A stretch of DNA of 64,000 nt from Streptococcus salivarius (GCF_002094975.1 NZ_CP015283.1:1535501-1599500); one strand, 5' to 3'. Counted from the stretch's first letter, positions 27,589 to 37,003 are shown. Made by a program: numbers and translations. Notes: generated from the sequence alone by a model not told the origin.

Positions 27589-27750
27589 AATTGTAAAATA
27601 TAGTGCAACAAAAAACTCATAGCTTTTCATTGGTGTAAACTGTAAGTAATCACATAAACAGAACTCGAGGAAAAACTATGAGCTACTCTCATCTTAAAAG
27701 CAAAAATTTTTCTGACCCCGTATCATTGCTTATTGGTTTATTTTTTAAAT
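27589..27750 (+). mobile_element. IS30-family scar: left inverted repeat and transposase start
   Basis: AATTGTAAAATATAGTGCA (27589-27607) matches the reverse complement of the right end at 24874-24892 in 16 of 19 positions. About 70 bp further, after CGAGGAAAAACT, an ATG at 27678 begins MSYSHL, the usual start of IS30-type transposases, then the frame loses similarity and stops near 27750. It is in the same orientation as the left scar. Confidence 0.65.
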
Positions 27751-27756
27751 AAGATA

Positions 27757-27798
27757 TAAAAAATCCCCACCAGAAAGAAATTCTGGTGGGGTATTTGG
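27757..27798. terminator. Bidirectional terminator after guaA
   Basis: CCCCACCAGAA / TTCTGGTGGGG, eleven perfect pairs, with A6 to the left (T6 for guaA on the minus strand). Confidence 0.85.
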
Positions 27799-27892
27799 TG
27801 GGGAACCAAATATAATTAATTAGATTTTAGCGTTTTAAAACAATTCAAAATGCTGTTAAATCAATCAAGTCACTTTAAATTAGGTTTATATT

Positions 27893-29455
27893 TTATTCCC
27901 ACTCTACAGTTGCAGGTGGTTTACTTGTAATATCGTAGACGATACGGTTAACGTGGTCAACTTCGTTAACGATACGTACAGAAATCTTTTGAAGAACTTC
28001 CCATGGAAGCTTTGCAAAGTCAGCTGTCATACCGTCAATTGAAGTGATAGCACGGATAGCGATAGTGTAGTCATAAGTACGGCCATCACCCATAACACCG
28101 ACAGAGCGAACGCCTGTGTTAACAGTGAAGTATTGCCATACATCACGATCAAGACCAGCTTTGGCAATTTCTTCGCGAAGGATAGCATCAGACTCACGAA
28201 CAGTTTCAAGTTTCTCTTCAGTGATTTCACCCATAACACGGATGGCAAGTCCTGGTCCTGGGAAAGGTTGACGCCAAACAACTTCGTCAGGCATTCCCAT
28301 CTCAGTACCAAGGGCACGTACTTCATCTTTAAAGAGGGTATTAAGTGGTTCAATCAATTCAAACTGCATATCTTCTGGAAGACCACCAACATTGTGGTGA
28401 GATTTGATTGTTTGGGCTGTCTCAGTACCTGATTCAATAATATCAGTGTAGAGTGTTCCTTGAGCTAGGAAGTCTACACCTTTAAGTTTGCTTGCTTCGT
28501 CATCAAAGACGTAAACAAACTCGTTACCGATGATTTTACGTTTTTTCTCAGGATCGTCAACACCAGCCAAGAGATCTAGGAAGCGTTTAGAAGCATCAAC
28601 ACGGATAATGTTAAGGCCAAATTTACCTCCAAGCATCTCCATAACTTGGTCACCTTCACCTTTACGGAGAAGACCGTGGTCAACGAAGATACATGTCAAT
28701 TGATCTCCGATAGCTTTTTGCAAAAGGACACCAACAACAGATGAGTCAACCCCACCTGAGAGGCCAAGAAGGACTTTACGGTCACCAACTGTTTCACGGA
28801 TTTGTGCAATTTGCATATCTACGAAGTTAGCCATTGACCAGTCACCTTTGGCACCACAGATACCGAAAGCGAAGTTTTTCAAGATATCGTTACCATATAC
28901 AGAGTGACGAACTTCTGGGTGGAATTGGATACCGTAGAAGTTTTTCTCAGTATTTTCCATTGCGGCGAATGGGCAATCTACTGAGTCACCAACAAGATGG
29001 AAACCTTCTGGAATTTCTGTAACAGCATCACCGTGGCTCATAAGAACGACTTGTTCTTCAGGAGTTCCTGCAAAGAGTTCTGATTGGGCACGAAGGCGAA
29101 GTGTTGATTGGCCATACTCACGGTTACCAGCTTCACCAGCAGGAACAACTTTACCACCAAGTTTGTGGGTCAACAGTTGCATTCCGTAACAGATACCAAG
29201 AATTGGAATACCAAGTTCAAAAATTTCTTCGTCAATACCAAAGGCATCTTCGGCATAAACAGAGTTAGGACCACCCGAAAGTACGATACCGATAGGATCG
29301 ATGGCACGGACTTCATCAGCGGTAATTTTATGGCTTTTCAATTCAGAGAAAACGCCAAATTCACGAATACGACGTGCAATCAGCTGATTGTATTGGCTAC
29401 CATAGTCTAGAACAATGATTTTCTGCACATCATTCAAAGTAGAAATGTCAGTCAT
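27893..29455 (-). CDS. guaA: GuaA, GMP synthase (glutamine-hydrolysing)
   Basis: Aminates XMP to GMP. 520 residues: an N-terminal class-I amidotransferase (GGPNSVY, nucleophile Cys in GICYGMQL, His/Glu in FHPEV), an ATP-pyrophosphatase loop [10 protein letters not shown], and the C-terminal dimerisation domain ending PPATVEWE. All catalytic residues are intact. Single gene on the minus strand, divergent from the NagR-like regulator; its promoter probably uses TGATACAAT near 29500 on the minus strand. No guanine riboswitch was seen in the leader. Confidence 0.97.
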   Translation of the reverse strand: MTDISTLNDVQKIIVLDYGSQYNQLIARRIREFGVFSELKSHKITADEVRAIDPIGIVLSGGPNSVYAEDAFGIDEEIFELGIPILGICYGMQLLTHKLGGKVVPAGEAGNREYGQSTLRLRAQSELFAGTPEEQVVLMSHGDAVTEIPEGFHLVGDSVDCPFAAMENTEKNFYGIQFHPEVRHSVYGNDILKNFAFGICGAKGDWSMANFVDMQIAQIRETVGDRKVLLGLSGGVDSSVVGVLLQKAIGDQLTCIFVDHGLLRKGEGDQVMEMLGGKFGLNIIRVDASKRFLDLLAGVDDPEKKRKIIGNEFVYVFDDEASKLKGVDFLAQGTLYTDIIESGTETAQTIKSHHNVGGLPEDMQFELIEPLNTLFKDEVRALGTEMGMPDEVVWRQPFPGPGLAIRVMGEITEEKLETVRESDAILREEIAKAGLDRDVWQYFTVNTGVRSVGVMGDGRTYDYTIAIRAITSIDGMTADFAKLPWEVLQKISVRIVNEVDHVNRIVYDITSKPPATVEWE

Positions 29456-29619
29456 TATTACCCTTTCTTTTTACGTCACAAATGGACTCTTATGCAATCA
29501 TTGTATCACAATTTTAAGGACTTAGCACCTAGATTTATACGATAAACTGTAAGTCTTGTCGTCACCTTTACAATTCTATTAGTTTTTTTGTAAAATAGGG
29601 GTAAAGAAGGGGGTATTAG

Positions 29620-30318
29620 ATGCTACCAGCATATATTCGCATACATGATAAGATTAAGGCAGATGTTGATGACGGCACTTGGAAAATCGGGCAACGTCTC
29701 CCTAGCGAGCGAGATCTTTGCGACACTTTTGATGTGAGTCGTATGACTGTGCGTCAGGCCATAACACTTTTAGTAGATGAGGGGATTTTAGAGCGTAAGC
29801 CAGGCAGTGGTACTTTTGTGGCTAGCAGTCGAGTTAAGGAAAAGATGCGTGGAACCACGAGTTTCACAGAGATTGTTAAATCTCAAGGTAAGAAACCGTC
29901 TAGTGAGCTTATTTCATATAAACGTGTGCATCCCAATGAATTTGAAATCAAAAATTTAGGTGTCTTACCACAGTCCTATGTGATTCGTATGGAACGTGTT
30001 CGCTTTGCGGATGATCTTCCAGTTGCCTATGAGATTGCCAGTATCCCTGAGAAAATTATCCGAGGTTTTAAGGAGTCAGAAATTACGGAACATTTCTTCA
30101 AGACACTGACCGATAATGGCTATGAAATAGGGAAAAGTCAGCAGACCATATCAGCTAGTTTGGCCAATAGTAGTTTAGCCAAGCATCTCAAGGTTAAGAC
30201 TGGTGATGCTCTCTTGAGTCTGACACAGATTTCCTTCCTCCAAGACGGTCAGGCTTTCGAATATGTTCGAAGTTACTACGTTGGTGACCGTTTTGAATTT
30301 TATTTGGAGAACAATTAG
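29620..30318 (+). CDS. nagR: GntR/HutC-family regulator, NagR-like
   Basis: 232 residues: N-terminal winged helix (LPSERDLCDTFDVSRMTVRQAITLLVDEGILERKPGSGTFVAS) and a UTRA effector domain that binds phosphorylated sugars. The motif TSFTEIVKSQGKKPSSELISYKRV and the overall length match the streptococcal NagR/YvoA group, which senses amino-sugar phosphates and represses nagA/nagB and glmS. Two NagR-type boxes flank the glmS promoter in this window at 16572 and 16651. AAGAAGGGGG precedes the ATG. The symbol is likely but not proven. Confidence 0.75.
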   Translation: MLPAYIRIHDKIKADVDDGTWKIGQRLPSERDLCDTFDVSRMTVRQAITLLVDEGILERKPGSGTFVASSRVKEKMRGTTSFTEIVKSQGKKPSSELISYKRVHPNEFEIKNLGVLPQSYVIRMERVRFADDLPVAYEIASIPEKIIRGFKESEITEHFFKTLTDNGYEIGKSQQTISASLANSSLAKHLKVKTGDALLSLTQISFLQDGQAFEYVRSYYVGDRFEFYLENN

Positions 30319-30374
30319 AAGTCACTACTTTTTTCTGCACAAGAATCGTGCTAACACCATGATTTTATGATAAA

Positions 30375-30716
30375 ATGAAGCTTATGGAAATTGAAAAAAC
30401 CAATCGCATGAATGCCCTTTTTGAGTTCTATGCTGCACTTTTGACAGATAAGCAGATGAACTATATTGAGCTCTATTATGCGGATGATTACAGTTTGGCA
30501 GAAATTGCCGAGGAATTTGGTGTAAGTCGTCAGGCAGTATATGATAACATCAAGCGTACTGAGAAGATTTTAGAAGCTTACGAGATGAAATTACATATGT
30601 ATTCAGATTACATCGTTCGTAACCAAATTTTTGATGATATCATGGAAAAATATCCAGACGATAGCTATCTTCAGGAACAAATTGCTGTGCTCAGCAGCAT
30701 TGATAATAGAGATTAG
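30375..30716 (+). CDS. ylxM: YlxM, putative SRP-associated helix-turn-helix protein
   Basis: About 110 residues (start ATG 30375 or, equally plausible, ATG 30384 giving [16 protein letters not shown]). A sigma-70 region-4-like helix-turn-helix ([39 protein letters not shown]) identifies the UPF0122/YlxM family. It sits 32 bp before ffh, the conserved arrangement; members bind or modulate the signal recognition particle. Confidence 0.92.
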   Translation: MKLMEIEKTNRMNALFEFYAALLTDKQMNYIELYYADDYSLAEIAEEFGVSRQAVYDNIKRTEKILEAYEMKLHMYSDYIVRNQIFDDIMEKYPDDSYLQEQIAVLSSIDNRD

Positions 30717-30748
30717 ATTCAAGCAGAAAGTAAGAGAGGAAATGATAT

Positions 30749-32311
30749 ATGGCTTTTGAAAGCTTAACGGAACGCTTGCAAGGCGTTTTCAAAAATTTAA
30801 GACGTAAAGGAAAACTTTCAGAGAAAGAAGTTCAAGAAGTCACTAAAGAGATTCGTTTGGCACTTCTTGAAGCAGACGTAGCGCTACCAGTCGTTAAGAC
30901 ATTTATTAAACGTGTTCGTGAACGTGCTGTAGGTCACGAAATCATTGATACTCTTGATGCTTCACAACAAATTATCAAGATTGTTAATGAAGAATTGACA
31001 GAGATTCTTGGGTCTGAAACATCTGAAATTGAGAAATCTCCAAAGATTCCAACAATCATTATGATGGTGGGTCTCCAAGGGGCTGGTAAGACAACCTTTG
31101 CTGGTAAATTAGCTAATAAGTTGATCAAGGAACAAGAAGCCCGTCCAATGATGATTGCGGCGGACATCTATCGTCCAGCAGCCATTGATCAGTTGAAGAC
31201 TTTGGGGCAACAAATCAATGTTCCTGTTTTTGATATGGGAACAGAGACACCAGCAGTTGAGATTGTCAAAAATGGTTTGGAACAAGCGCGTGCCAATAAG
31301 AATGACTATGTCTTGATTGATACGGCTGGTCGTTTGCAGATTGACGAGACTCTCATGCAAGAGTTGCATGATATCAAGGACTTTGCTCATCCAAACGAAA
31401 TTCTCTTGGTTGTGGATAGCATGATTGGTCAAGAAGCTGCTAACGTTGCCAAGGAATTCAACGAACAGTTAGATATCACTGGTGTTGTTCTTACTAAAAT
31501 TGATGGGGACACACGTGGTGGTGCGGCTCTTTCTATTCGTGAGATTACCGGCAAGCCAATCAAATTTACGGGTACTGGTGAGAAAATTACGGATATCGAG
31601 ACTTTCCACCCAGACCGTATGTCAAGTCGTATTTTGGGTATGGGTGACCTTCTTACCCTTATCGAAAAAGCTTCTCAAGAGTACGATGAGAAAAAATCTC
31701 TTGAGTTGGCTGAAAAGATGCGTGAAAACACTTTTGACTTCAATGACTTCATTGACCAATTAGACCAGGTACAAAATATGGGTCCAATGGAGGATTTGCT
31801 CAAGATGTTGCCAGGTATGGCTAACAATCCAGCCTTGGCTAATGTTAAAGTAGATGAGAAACAGATTGCGCGCAAACGTGCCATCGTATCATCTATGACA
31901 CCTGAAGAACGTGAAAATCCAGATCTTTTGACGCCAAGTCGTCGTCGTCGTATTGCCAATGGTTCAGGGAATACCTTCATCGAAGTAAACAAGTTTATTA
32001 AAGACTTCAACCAGGCAAAACAAATGATGCAAGGTGTTATGTCTGGTGATATGGAGCAAATGATGCGTCAAATGGGTCTTAACCCAAATAATCTGCCAAA
32101 AAACATGCCAAATATGCCGGATATGGGTAATATGGACATGTCTGCTCTTGAAGGCATGATGGGTGGCGCTGGTATGCCAGATCTTGGAAATATGGATCTT
32201 AGCCAAATGCTTGGTGGTGGCCTTAAAGGTAAGGTTGGTTCATTTGCCATGAAACATGCGATGAAGCGTCAAGCTAATAAGATGAAAAAAGCTAAGAAAA
32301 AACGTAAATAA
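30749..32311 (+). CDS. ffh: Ffh, signal recognition particle GTPase
   Basis: 520 residues. N domain (residues about 1-90), G domain with GLQGAGKTTFAGKLA, DTAGRLQIDE and TKIDGDTRGG, and a methionine-rich M domain (from about 330) ending in a long Met/Gly/Asn tail and a basic terminus (MKHAMKRQANKMKKAKKKRK). It binds 4.5S RNA and signal sequences for co-translational membrane targeting. GAGAGGAAATG precedes the ATG. Terminator follows. Confidence 0.97.
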   Translation: MAFESLTERLQGVFKNLRRKGKLSEKEVQEVTKEIRLALLEADVALPVVKTFIKRVRERAVGHEIIDTLDASQQIIKIVNEELTEILGSETSEIEKSPKIPTIIMMVGLQGAGKTTFAGKLANKLIKEQEARPMMIAADIYRPAAIDQLKTLGQQINVPVFDMGTETPAVEIVKNGLEQARANKNDYVLIDTAGRLQIDETLMQELHDIKDFAHPNEILLVVDSMIGQEAANVAKEFNEQLDITGVVLTKIDGDTRGGAALSIREITGKPIKFTGTGEKITDIETFHPDRMSSRILGMGDLLTLIEKASQEYDEKKSLELAEKMRENTFDFNDFIDQLDQVQNMGPMEDLLKMLPGMANNPALANVKVDEKQIARKRAIVSSMTPEERENPDLLTPSRRRRIANGSGNTFIEVNKFIKDFNQAKQMMQGVMSGDMEQMMRQMGLNPNNLPKNMPNMPDMGNMDMSALEGMMGGAGMPDLGNMDLSQMLGGGLKGKVGSFAMKHAMKRQANKMKKAKKKRK

Positions 32312-32320
32312 GAAACTTAG

Positions 32321-32353
32321 AACGCTAGGGCATTTTGCTCTAGTGTTTTTTTG
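32321..32353 (+). terminator. ylxM-ffh terminator
   Basis: AACGCTAGGGC / GCTCTAGTGTT, eleven pairs including two G-U, followed by T7. Confidence 0.85.
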
Positions 32354-32360
32354 AAAAATA

Positions 32361-32402
32361 TTGACTTATATAACTATACACTGTAATATACTAATGTGTA
32401 TA
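32361..32402 (+). promoter_or_regulatory. niaX-niaR promoter with NiaR-type operator
   Basis: TTGACT (32361-32366) and TAATAT (32384-32389) with 17-bp spacing. An inverted repeat TATACAC (32375-32381) / GTGTATA (32396-32402) brackets the -10. NiaR (a niacin-responsive repressor) is encoded in the operon, so autoregulation is likely. Confidence 0.6.
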
Positions 32403-32421
32403 CAGTAAAAAGGAGTAAATT

Positions 32422-32949
32422 ATGAAACCTAAAAAGAGAATTCAAGAAATGACCTTTGCAGCTTTATTAACTGCAATTGCTATCCTTATCCCAAGTATCA
32501 TGCCAATTAAACTAATCATCCCACCGGCTTCGTATACTTTGGGGAGTCATGTTCCAATATTTCTAGCTATGTTTATATCTCCCTGGGTAACTGCTTTTGT
32601 TATCTTAGCTTCTAGTTTGGGATACTTTATGGCTGGCTATCCGATTGTGGTTGTTTTTAGAGCCTTTTCACATATTATATTTGGCTTTTTAGGCGCACTC
32701 TATTTGAAAAAATTTCCACAAACGATAGAAAACCATAAATCATCATTACTTTTCAACTTTATTTTAGGACTTATCCATGCCATAGGTGAAGTTCTTGCTT
32801 GCGTGATTTTTTATTCCGTAACAGGAGAGGATTTCCAAAAACTATTCTATGTTCTCTTTGTTTTAGTTGGTTTTGGCACTATTGTCCATAGTATGATAGA
32901 CTATGTTATAGCATTAACGATTTTCAAAAGTATTCGAAAAATACGCTAA
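32422..32949 (+). CDS. niaX: NiaX, niacin ECF transporter substrate-binding subunit
   Basis: 175-residue integral membrane protein with about five to six helices, starting with the cytoplasmic KPKKRIQEMTFAALLTAIAILIPSIMPIKLIIPPASYTLGSHVPIFLAMFISP stretch typical of S-components. It should bind niacin and use the shared EcfAA'T energising module encoded elsewhere. It is paired with the niacin repressor gene 22 bp downstream. AAAGGAG precedes the ATG. Confidence 0.85.
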   Translation: MKPKKRIQEMTFAALLTAIAILIPSIMPIKLIIPPASYTLGSHVPIFLAMFISPWVTAFVILASSLGYFMAGYPIVVVFRAFSHIIFGFLGALYLKKFPQTIENHKSSLLFNFILGLIHAIGEVLACVIFYSVTGEDFQKLFYVLFVLVGFGTIVHSMIDYVIALTIFKSIRKIR

Positions 32950-32971
32950 TTGAAAGAGGGATGGTTGGTCT

Positions 32972-33484
32972 ATGGCTTCAAATCGAAAACAAGAATTATT
33001 GGCACTCTTAAAGGGAGCTAAAGAGGCAATGAATGGACAGAGTTTGGCGGAGCATTTTGGTGTGACACGTCAAATCATTGTTCAAGATATTGCCCTCTTG
33101 CGTGCAGATGGTGCCCAGATTATTTCAACTAATAGGGGATATATCTATAAAAGTAGCGATGACAATTCTTATGTACATCGACTATTTAAGGTGAATCATA
33201 AAGTGTCCGATATGGAGGATGAGCTTTTGGCTATTGTTGATAATGGAGGCCGTATTCAAAATATCATGATAGATCATCCAGTTTATGGAGAAATTCAGAC
33301 TTTGTTGAAATTGACTTGTCGTCGAGATGTTAGTCATTTTTTAGACCAAGCCTCGTCAAATGACTTTCGCCCCTTATCTGATTTGACAAACGGTGTTCAT
33401 TATCATCTTGTCGAAGCAGATAGTGAGCAAGATATAGATTATATTGAAGAGGCACTTAACCATCTAGGATTTTTAGTTAAATAA
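32972..33484 (+). CDS. niaR: NiaR, niacin-responsive transcriptional repressor (HTH + 3H domain)
   Basis: 170 residues: N-terminal HTH_11 helix-turn-helix (GQSLAEHFGVTRQIIVQDIALLRADG) and a C-terminal 3H domain holding the conserved histidines (MIDHPVYGEIQ, CRRDVSHFLDQ, GVHYHLVEA). These bind metal and niacin in the Firmicutes NiaR family. Last gene of the niaX-niaR operon; a clear terminator follows. Confidence 0.9.
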   Translation: MASNRKQELLALLKGAKEAMNGQSLAEHFGVTRQIIVQDIALLRADGAQIISTNRGYIYKSSDDNSYVHRLFKVNHKVSDMEDELLAIVDNGGRIQNIMIDHPVYGEIQTLLKLTCRRDVSHFLDQASSNDFRPLSDLTNGVHYHLVEADSEQDIDYIEEALNHLGFLVK

Positions 33485-33504
33485 TGAGATAAAAGAGAAA
33501 TGTA

Positions 33505-33543
33505 AAAGTAGTTAGTTTCACTTGAAAACAACTGCTTTTTTTG
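33505..33543 (+). terminator. niaX-niaR terminator
   Basis: AAAGTAGTT / AACTGCTTT stem with T7 tail, immediately before the next promoter. Confidence 0.8.
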
Positions 33544-33553
33544 ATAAACTTAT

Positions 33554-33571
33554 GTTAGTTTATTAACTTAC
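33554..33571 (+). promoter_or_regulatory. SOS-like operator before the LexA-like repressor
   Basis: GTTAGTTTATTAACTTAC matches the perfect palindrome before the Y-family polymerase (21398-21415) in 16 of 18 bases. It ends 10 bp before the ATG and overlaps the ribosome-binding region, as expected for autorepression. Confidence 0.75.
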
Positions 33572-33581
33572 GGAGGTAGCC

Positions 33582-34271
33582 ATGTTTTCAGGACAAAGAC
33601 TTAAGGAAATTCGAGAAGCACAAGGAATGAGCCAAGCATCAGTAGCTAAGCATCTAGGAATTTCACGCTCCTCTTATTTTAATTGGGAAAATGGTAAGAC
33701 GAAACCCAATCAAAAGAACCTTTCGGTTTTGGCCGAACTTTTTGGTGTAGCTGAGACTTATTTTCTGTCTGAACATGAGATTGTAGAAGTCTACTTGGAA
33801 CTAAATGAGGAAAATCGCCAAGAAGCTTTGCGACTCACTAAGGCTCTCCTAGAAGAGCAAGAAACAGAAAAGCAAAAAGCACCTGTTATTCCCCTTTACT
33901 CATACAAAGTTTTCGAGCGTTTATCAGCCGGAACTGGTTACACTTACTTTGGTGATGGCAATTATGATGAAGTTTTCTATGATGAAGAATTGGATCATGA
34001 TTTTGCATCATGGGTATTTGGAGACTCTATGGAACCTACCTACCTAAATGGTGAAGTAGTGCTAATCAAACAAACAGGTTTTGATTATGATGGAGCTGTT
34101 TATGCTGTAGACTGGGATGGTCAAACCTATATCAAAAAGGTCTATCGTGAGGAGGACGGGCTTCGTTTAGTTTCTCTTAATAAACGTTATGGTGATAAGT
34201 TTGCACCCTATGACGAAGATCCCCGAATCATCGGTAAAATTGTCGGTAACTTTATGCCGGTTGAGGCTTAG
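33582..34271 (+). CDS. hdiR: HdiR/LexA-like repressor (XRE helix-turn-helix + S24 self-cleaving domain)
   Basis: 229 residues. The N-terminal XRE domain (RLKEIREAQGMSQASVAKHLGISRSSYFNWENGKTKPNQKNLSVLAELF) is joined to a C-terminal S24 peptidase domain with the nucleophile serine in FGDSMEPTYLNGE and the lysine in DGQTYIKKVYR. This matches HdiR, which replaces LexA in lactococci and streptococci and is inactivated by RecA-assisted self-cleavage. A likely cleavage pair lies in LSAGTGYTYF. CGGAGGT precedes the ATG. The shared operator implies control of the polymerase cassette at 21.4 kb and of itself. Confidence 0.88.
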   Translation: MFSGQRLKEIREAQGMSQASVAKHLGISRSSYFNWENGKTKPNQKNLSVLAELFGVAETYFLSEHEIVEVYLELNEENRQEALRLTKALLEEQETEKQKAPVIPLYSYKVFERLSAGTGYTYFGDGNYDEVFYDEELDHDFASWVFGDSMEPTYLNGEVVLIKQTGFDYDGAVYAVDWDGQTYIKKVYREEDGLRLVSLNKRYGDKFAPYDEDPRIIGKIVGNFMPVEA

Positions 34272-34326
34272 TCAACTTTTATCGATTGGGCATCTTAAAC
34301 TAAATCTGATATAATATAAGTAAAGT

Positions 34327-34350
34327 AAAGCCAAGTCTTTGGCTTTTTTT
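34327..34350 (+). terminator. hdiR terminator
   Basis: AAAGCCAA-GTCT-TTGGCTTT hairpin with T-rich tail. Confidence 0.85.
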
Positions 34351-34399
34351 AAAGAGTTTAAATCATATTTTACTAAGAAAATAAAGAGGAGAGATAAAC

Positions 34400-35254
34400 A
34401 TGGCTACTATTCAATGGTTCCCTGGTCACATGTCCAAAGCCCGTCGACAAGTTCAGGAAAATCTTAAGCATGTGGATTTTGTAACAATTTTAGTGGATGC
34501 ACGTTTGCCACTGTCAAGTCAAAATCCCATGCTGACTAAAATTGTTGGCGATAAACCAAAGCTTTTAATTCTCAATAAGGCTGACCTTGCTGATAGTAAT
34601 CGTACAAAAGAGTGGCGTAGCTATTTTGAGAGTCAAGGAATTAAAACCTTGGCCATCAACTCCAAGGAACAATCTACAGTTAAATTGGTGACAGACGCTG
34701 CTAAGAGTCTTATGGCTGACAAGATTCAACGACTACGTGAACGCGGTATCCAGAAAGAGACCTTGCGAACCATGATTATTGGGATTCCAAATGCTGGGAA
34801 ATCTACCTTGATGAATCGTTTGGCTGGTAAAAAAATTGCCGTTGTAGGAAATAAACCTGGTGTGACAAAAGGTCAACAGTGGTTGAAGTCTAATAAGGAC
34901 TTGGAAATTCTGGATACTCCGGGGATTTTGTGGCCTAAGTTTGAAGATGAATTGGTCGGTTTGAAACTTGCTTTGACAGGTGCCATCAAGGACCAGCTAT
35001 TGCCAATGGATGAGGTTACAATTTTTGGACTTAACTATTTTAAAACTTACTATCCTGAACGTTTAGAGGAACGCTTTAAAGGGATTGACCTTGAAGAAGA
35101 GGCACCAGAAATCATTATGGAAATGACTCGAAAACTTGGCTTCCGTGAAGATTATGACCGTTTCTATAATCTATTTGTCAAAGAAGTTCGTGATGGAAAA
35201 CTAGGACGTTACACACTTGATATTGTTGGGGTCGATACTGATGGCGACAATTAA
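34400..35254 (+). CDS. rbgA: RbgA/YlqF, 50S ribosome biogenesis GTPase
   Basis: 284 residues. Circularly permuted GTPase motifs in the order NKAD (G4), [14 protein letters not shown] (G1), DTPGILWPK (G3) and the characteristic N-terminal [15 protein letters not shown]. It promotes late maturation of the large ribosomal subunit. AGAGGAGAG precedes the ATG. The 3' end overlaps the rnhB start. Confidence 0.95.
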   Translation: MATIQWFPGHMSKARRQVQENLKHVDFVTILVDARLPLSSQNPMLTKIVGDKPKLLILNKADLADSNRTKEWRSYFESQGIKTLAINSKEQSTVKLVTDAAKSLMADKIQRLRERGIQKETLRTMIIGIPNAGKSTLMNRLAGKKIAVVGNKPGVTKGQQWLKSNKDLEILDTPGILWPKFEDELVGLKLALTGAIKDQLLPMDEVTIFGLNYFKTYYPERLEERFKGIDLEEEAPEIIMEMTRKLGFREDYDRFYNLFVKEVRDGKLGRYTLDIVGVDTDGDN

Positions 35255-36011
35255 AGAAGTCAAAGAGCAATTGGCCACTTTGACAGACCTTGACGATCAC
35301 CGATGGACAAGTTTTGAGGAAGATAGTCGAGCTGGTGTACAGACTGCCATTAAGCAACGCCGTAAAGCTATCCTAGCTGATATTGCTGAGGAAGAACGCT
35401 TAGAGATGATGCTCAGTTATGAAAAATCGCTTTATGCTCAGGGAGTTGAACTCATTGCAGGTGTTGATGAAGTTGGACGTGGTCCTTTGGCCGGACCAGT
35501 AGTGGCTGCAGCGGTTATCTTACCAAAGTTTTGCAAAATAAAAGGTCTCAATGACAGTAAAAAAATACCAAAATCAAAACATGAAGCTATTTATAAGCAG
35601 GTGATGAAGGAAGCGGTAGCTGTTGGGATTGGTATTAAGGACAATCATGTGATTGACGATGTCAATATTTATGAAGCAACCAAGCTTGCTATGGCTGAAG
35701 CTATTGAAAAACTTAGTCCCAAACCTGAACATTTGTTAATTGATGCCATGACTTTGGACCTACCAATAGGACAAACATCAATTATAAAAGGGGATGCTAA
35801 TTCTTTATCAATTGCGGCAGCTTCTATCGTAGCAAAGGTAACCCGTGATAAGATGATGGCTGATTATGATCAGGAGTTTCCTGGTTACGCATTTGCCAAA
35901 AATGCAGGTTATGGTACCAAGGATCATTTGTCTGGCATAGATAAATTTGGTGTTACTCCAATTCATAGAAGAAGCTTTGAACCCATAAAGTCAATAATAA
36001 AAAGTAGGTGA
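35241..36011 (+). CDS. rnhB: RnhB, ribonuclease HII
   Basis: Removes ribonucleotides from RNA-DNA hybrids. 256 residues including an N-terminal extension usual in Firmicutes; catalytic acids in [20 protein letters not shown], and [13 protein letters not shown] 35241 is chosen ([11 protein letters not shown]) rather than the upstream frame opening at 35217; it overlaps the end of rbgA by 14 bases. ROK kinase gene follows 6 bp after the stop. Confidence 0.94.
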   Translation: MATIKEVKEQLATLTDLDDHRWTSFEEDSRAGVQTAIKQRRKAILADIAEEERLEMMLSYEKSLYAQGVELIAGVDEVGRGPLAGPVVAAAVILPKFCKIKGLNDSKKIPKSKHEAIYKQVMKEAVAVGIGIKDNHVIDDVNIYEATKLAMAEAIEKLSPKPEHLLIDAMTLDLPIGQTSIIKGDANSLSIAAASIVAKVTRDKMMADYDQEFPGYAFAKNAGYGTKDHLSGIDKFGVTPIHRRSFEPIKSIIKSR

Positions 36012-36017
36012 AGTGGT

Positions 36018-36938
36018 GTGATTTTAGCTATTGATATTGGAGGAACCTTTATCAAGTTTGGGTTAGTTGATGATGATTTTAAGATTAGCAATCAATCTAA
36101 AGTGTCAACTCCAACAACGTTAGACGACTTTTGGTTGACTTTAGAGCATATTGTCTCGTCTCAAAAGGATATCATTTCTGGGATTGCCATTGCGTGCCCT
36201 GGAGAAATCAATAGTAAATGTGGCTTCATTTTCAAGGGCGGTCTTATCCCTTATTTAACGGCTATTCCTCTTGGGTCACGATTGACTAAAACATTCCAAC
36301 TCCCTGTAAAGGTTATTAATGATGCTGATTCGGCAGCTTTGGCTGAAGCCAGATATGGAAGTCTACAAGACTTAGATTGTGGGGCTGCCTTGGTTTTAGG
36401 TACGGGTGTTGGTTTAGGACTTGTTTCACAGAAAGAGTTGCTATCACCTCTGTCAGTCACCCAATATCTGAGAGCTCCAAGTCCCCAAAGCATGAATCAA
36501 ACCTCTCTGCCCTTCCAGTGGGAATTGTTTATGCATGGCTTAGTAAGTCTTGTCGATAATAAGGGGTCTGCAGTAGGCTTTATTCATGAAGCCAGTCAAT
36601 TACTTGGGTTAAATCAAGACGACGGTCCAGCCGTATTCTCAGCTATAGAGGGAAATCAATCGGAAGAGCTAAATCTTTTATTTAAAGACTATTGTCATGA
36701 AATTGCTGTTCTTGTGCTAAATTTACAGAGCTTCTTTAGGCTGGAGAAAGTTGTTATCGGTGGTGGTATCAGTAGGCAAGGTACTTTAATAGAAGGAGTA
36801 TGCAATGCCTATGAGGAGTTATTTAAGGATAAGTCTGAATTAGGTCTTGAGCCTATGACTATTCAAGCTTGTCATTTCCATAACGATAGTAACCTACTAG
36901 GAGCGGCGTCTTATTTTGCCTCTGAAATTGATTTGTAA
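36018..36938 (+). CDS. ROK-family sugar kinase-like protein without the zinc motif
   Basis: 306 residues starting at GTG 36018 (TAGGTGAAG before it). The ROK fold is recognised by the phosphate-binding AIDIGGTFIKFGLV, by NDADSAALAEARYG, and by ALVLGTGVGLGLV (catalytic Asp in the family is in the NDA segment). The usual zinc-binding CxCGxxGC block is missing: the corresponding region reads SPLSVTQYLRAPSPQ. Sugar specificity is therefore unclear and the protein may be a non-classical kinase or a sensor. Operon with rbgA-rnhB, terminator after. Confidence 0.85.
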   Translation: MILAIDIGGTFIKFGLVDDDFKISNQSKVSTPTTLDDFWLTLEHIVSSQKDIISGIAIACPGEINSKCGFIFKGGLIPYLTAIPLGSRLTKTFQLPVKVINDADSAALAEARYGSLQDLDCGAALVLGTGVGLGLVSQKELLSPLSVTQYLRAPSPQSMNQTSLPFQWELFMHGLVSLVDNKGSAVGFIHEASQLLGLNQDDGPAVFSAIEGNQSEELNLLFKDYCHEIAVLVLNLQSFFRLEKVVIGGGISRQGTLIEGVCNAYEELFKDKSELGLEPMTIQACHFHNDSNLLGAASYFASEIDL

Positions 36939-36944
36939 TCACGG

Positions 36945-36967
36945 AAGTTCCATAATGGAGCTTTTTT
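36945..36967 (+). terminator. rbgA-rnhB-ROK terminator
   Basis: AAGTTCCA / TGGAGCTT eight-pair stem, trinucleotide loop, T6 tail. Confidence 0.8.
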
Positions 36968-36976
36968 CTTTTCTGT

Positions 36977-36984
36977 TACGAATA
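36977..36984 (+). promoter_or_regulatory. CIN box (ComX/SigX -10 element) of dprA
   Basis: TACGAATA is the invariant streptococcal competence box; it lies 20 bp before the dprA start. Confidence 0.85.
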
Positions 36985-37003
36985 ATGAAAAGGAGGTATC
37001 TAT

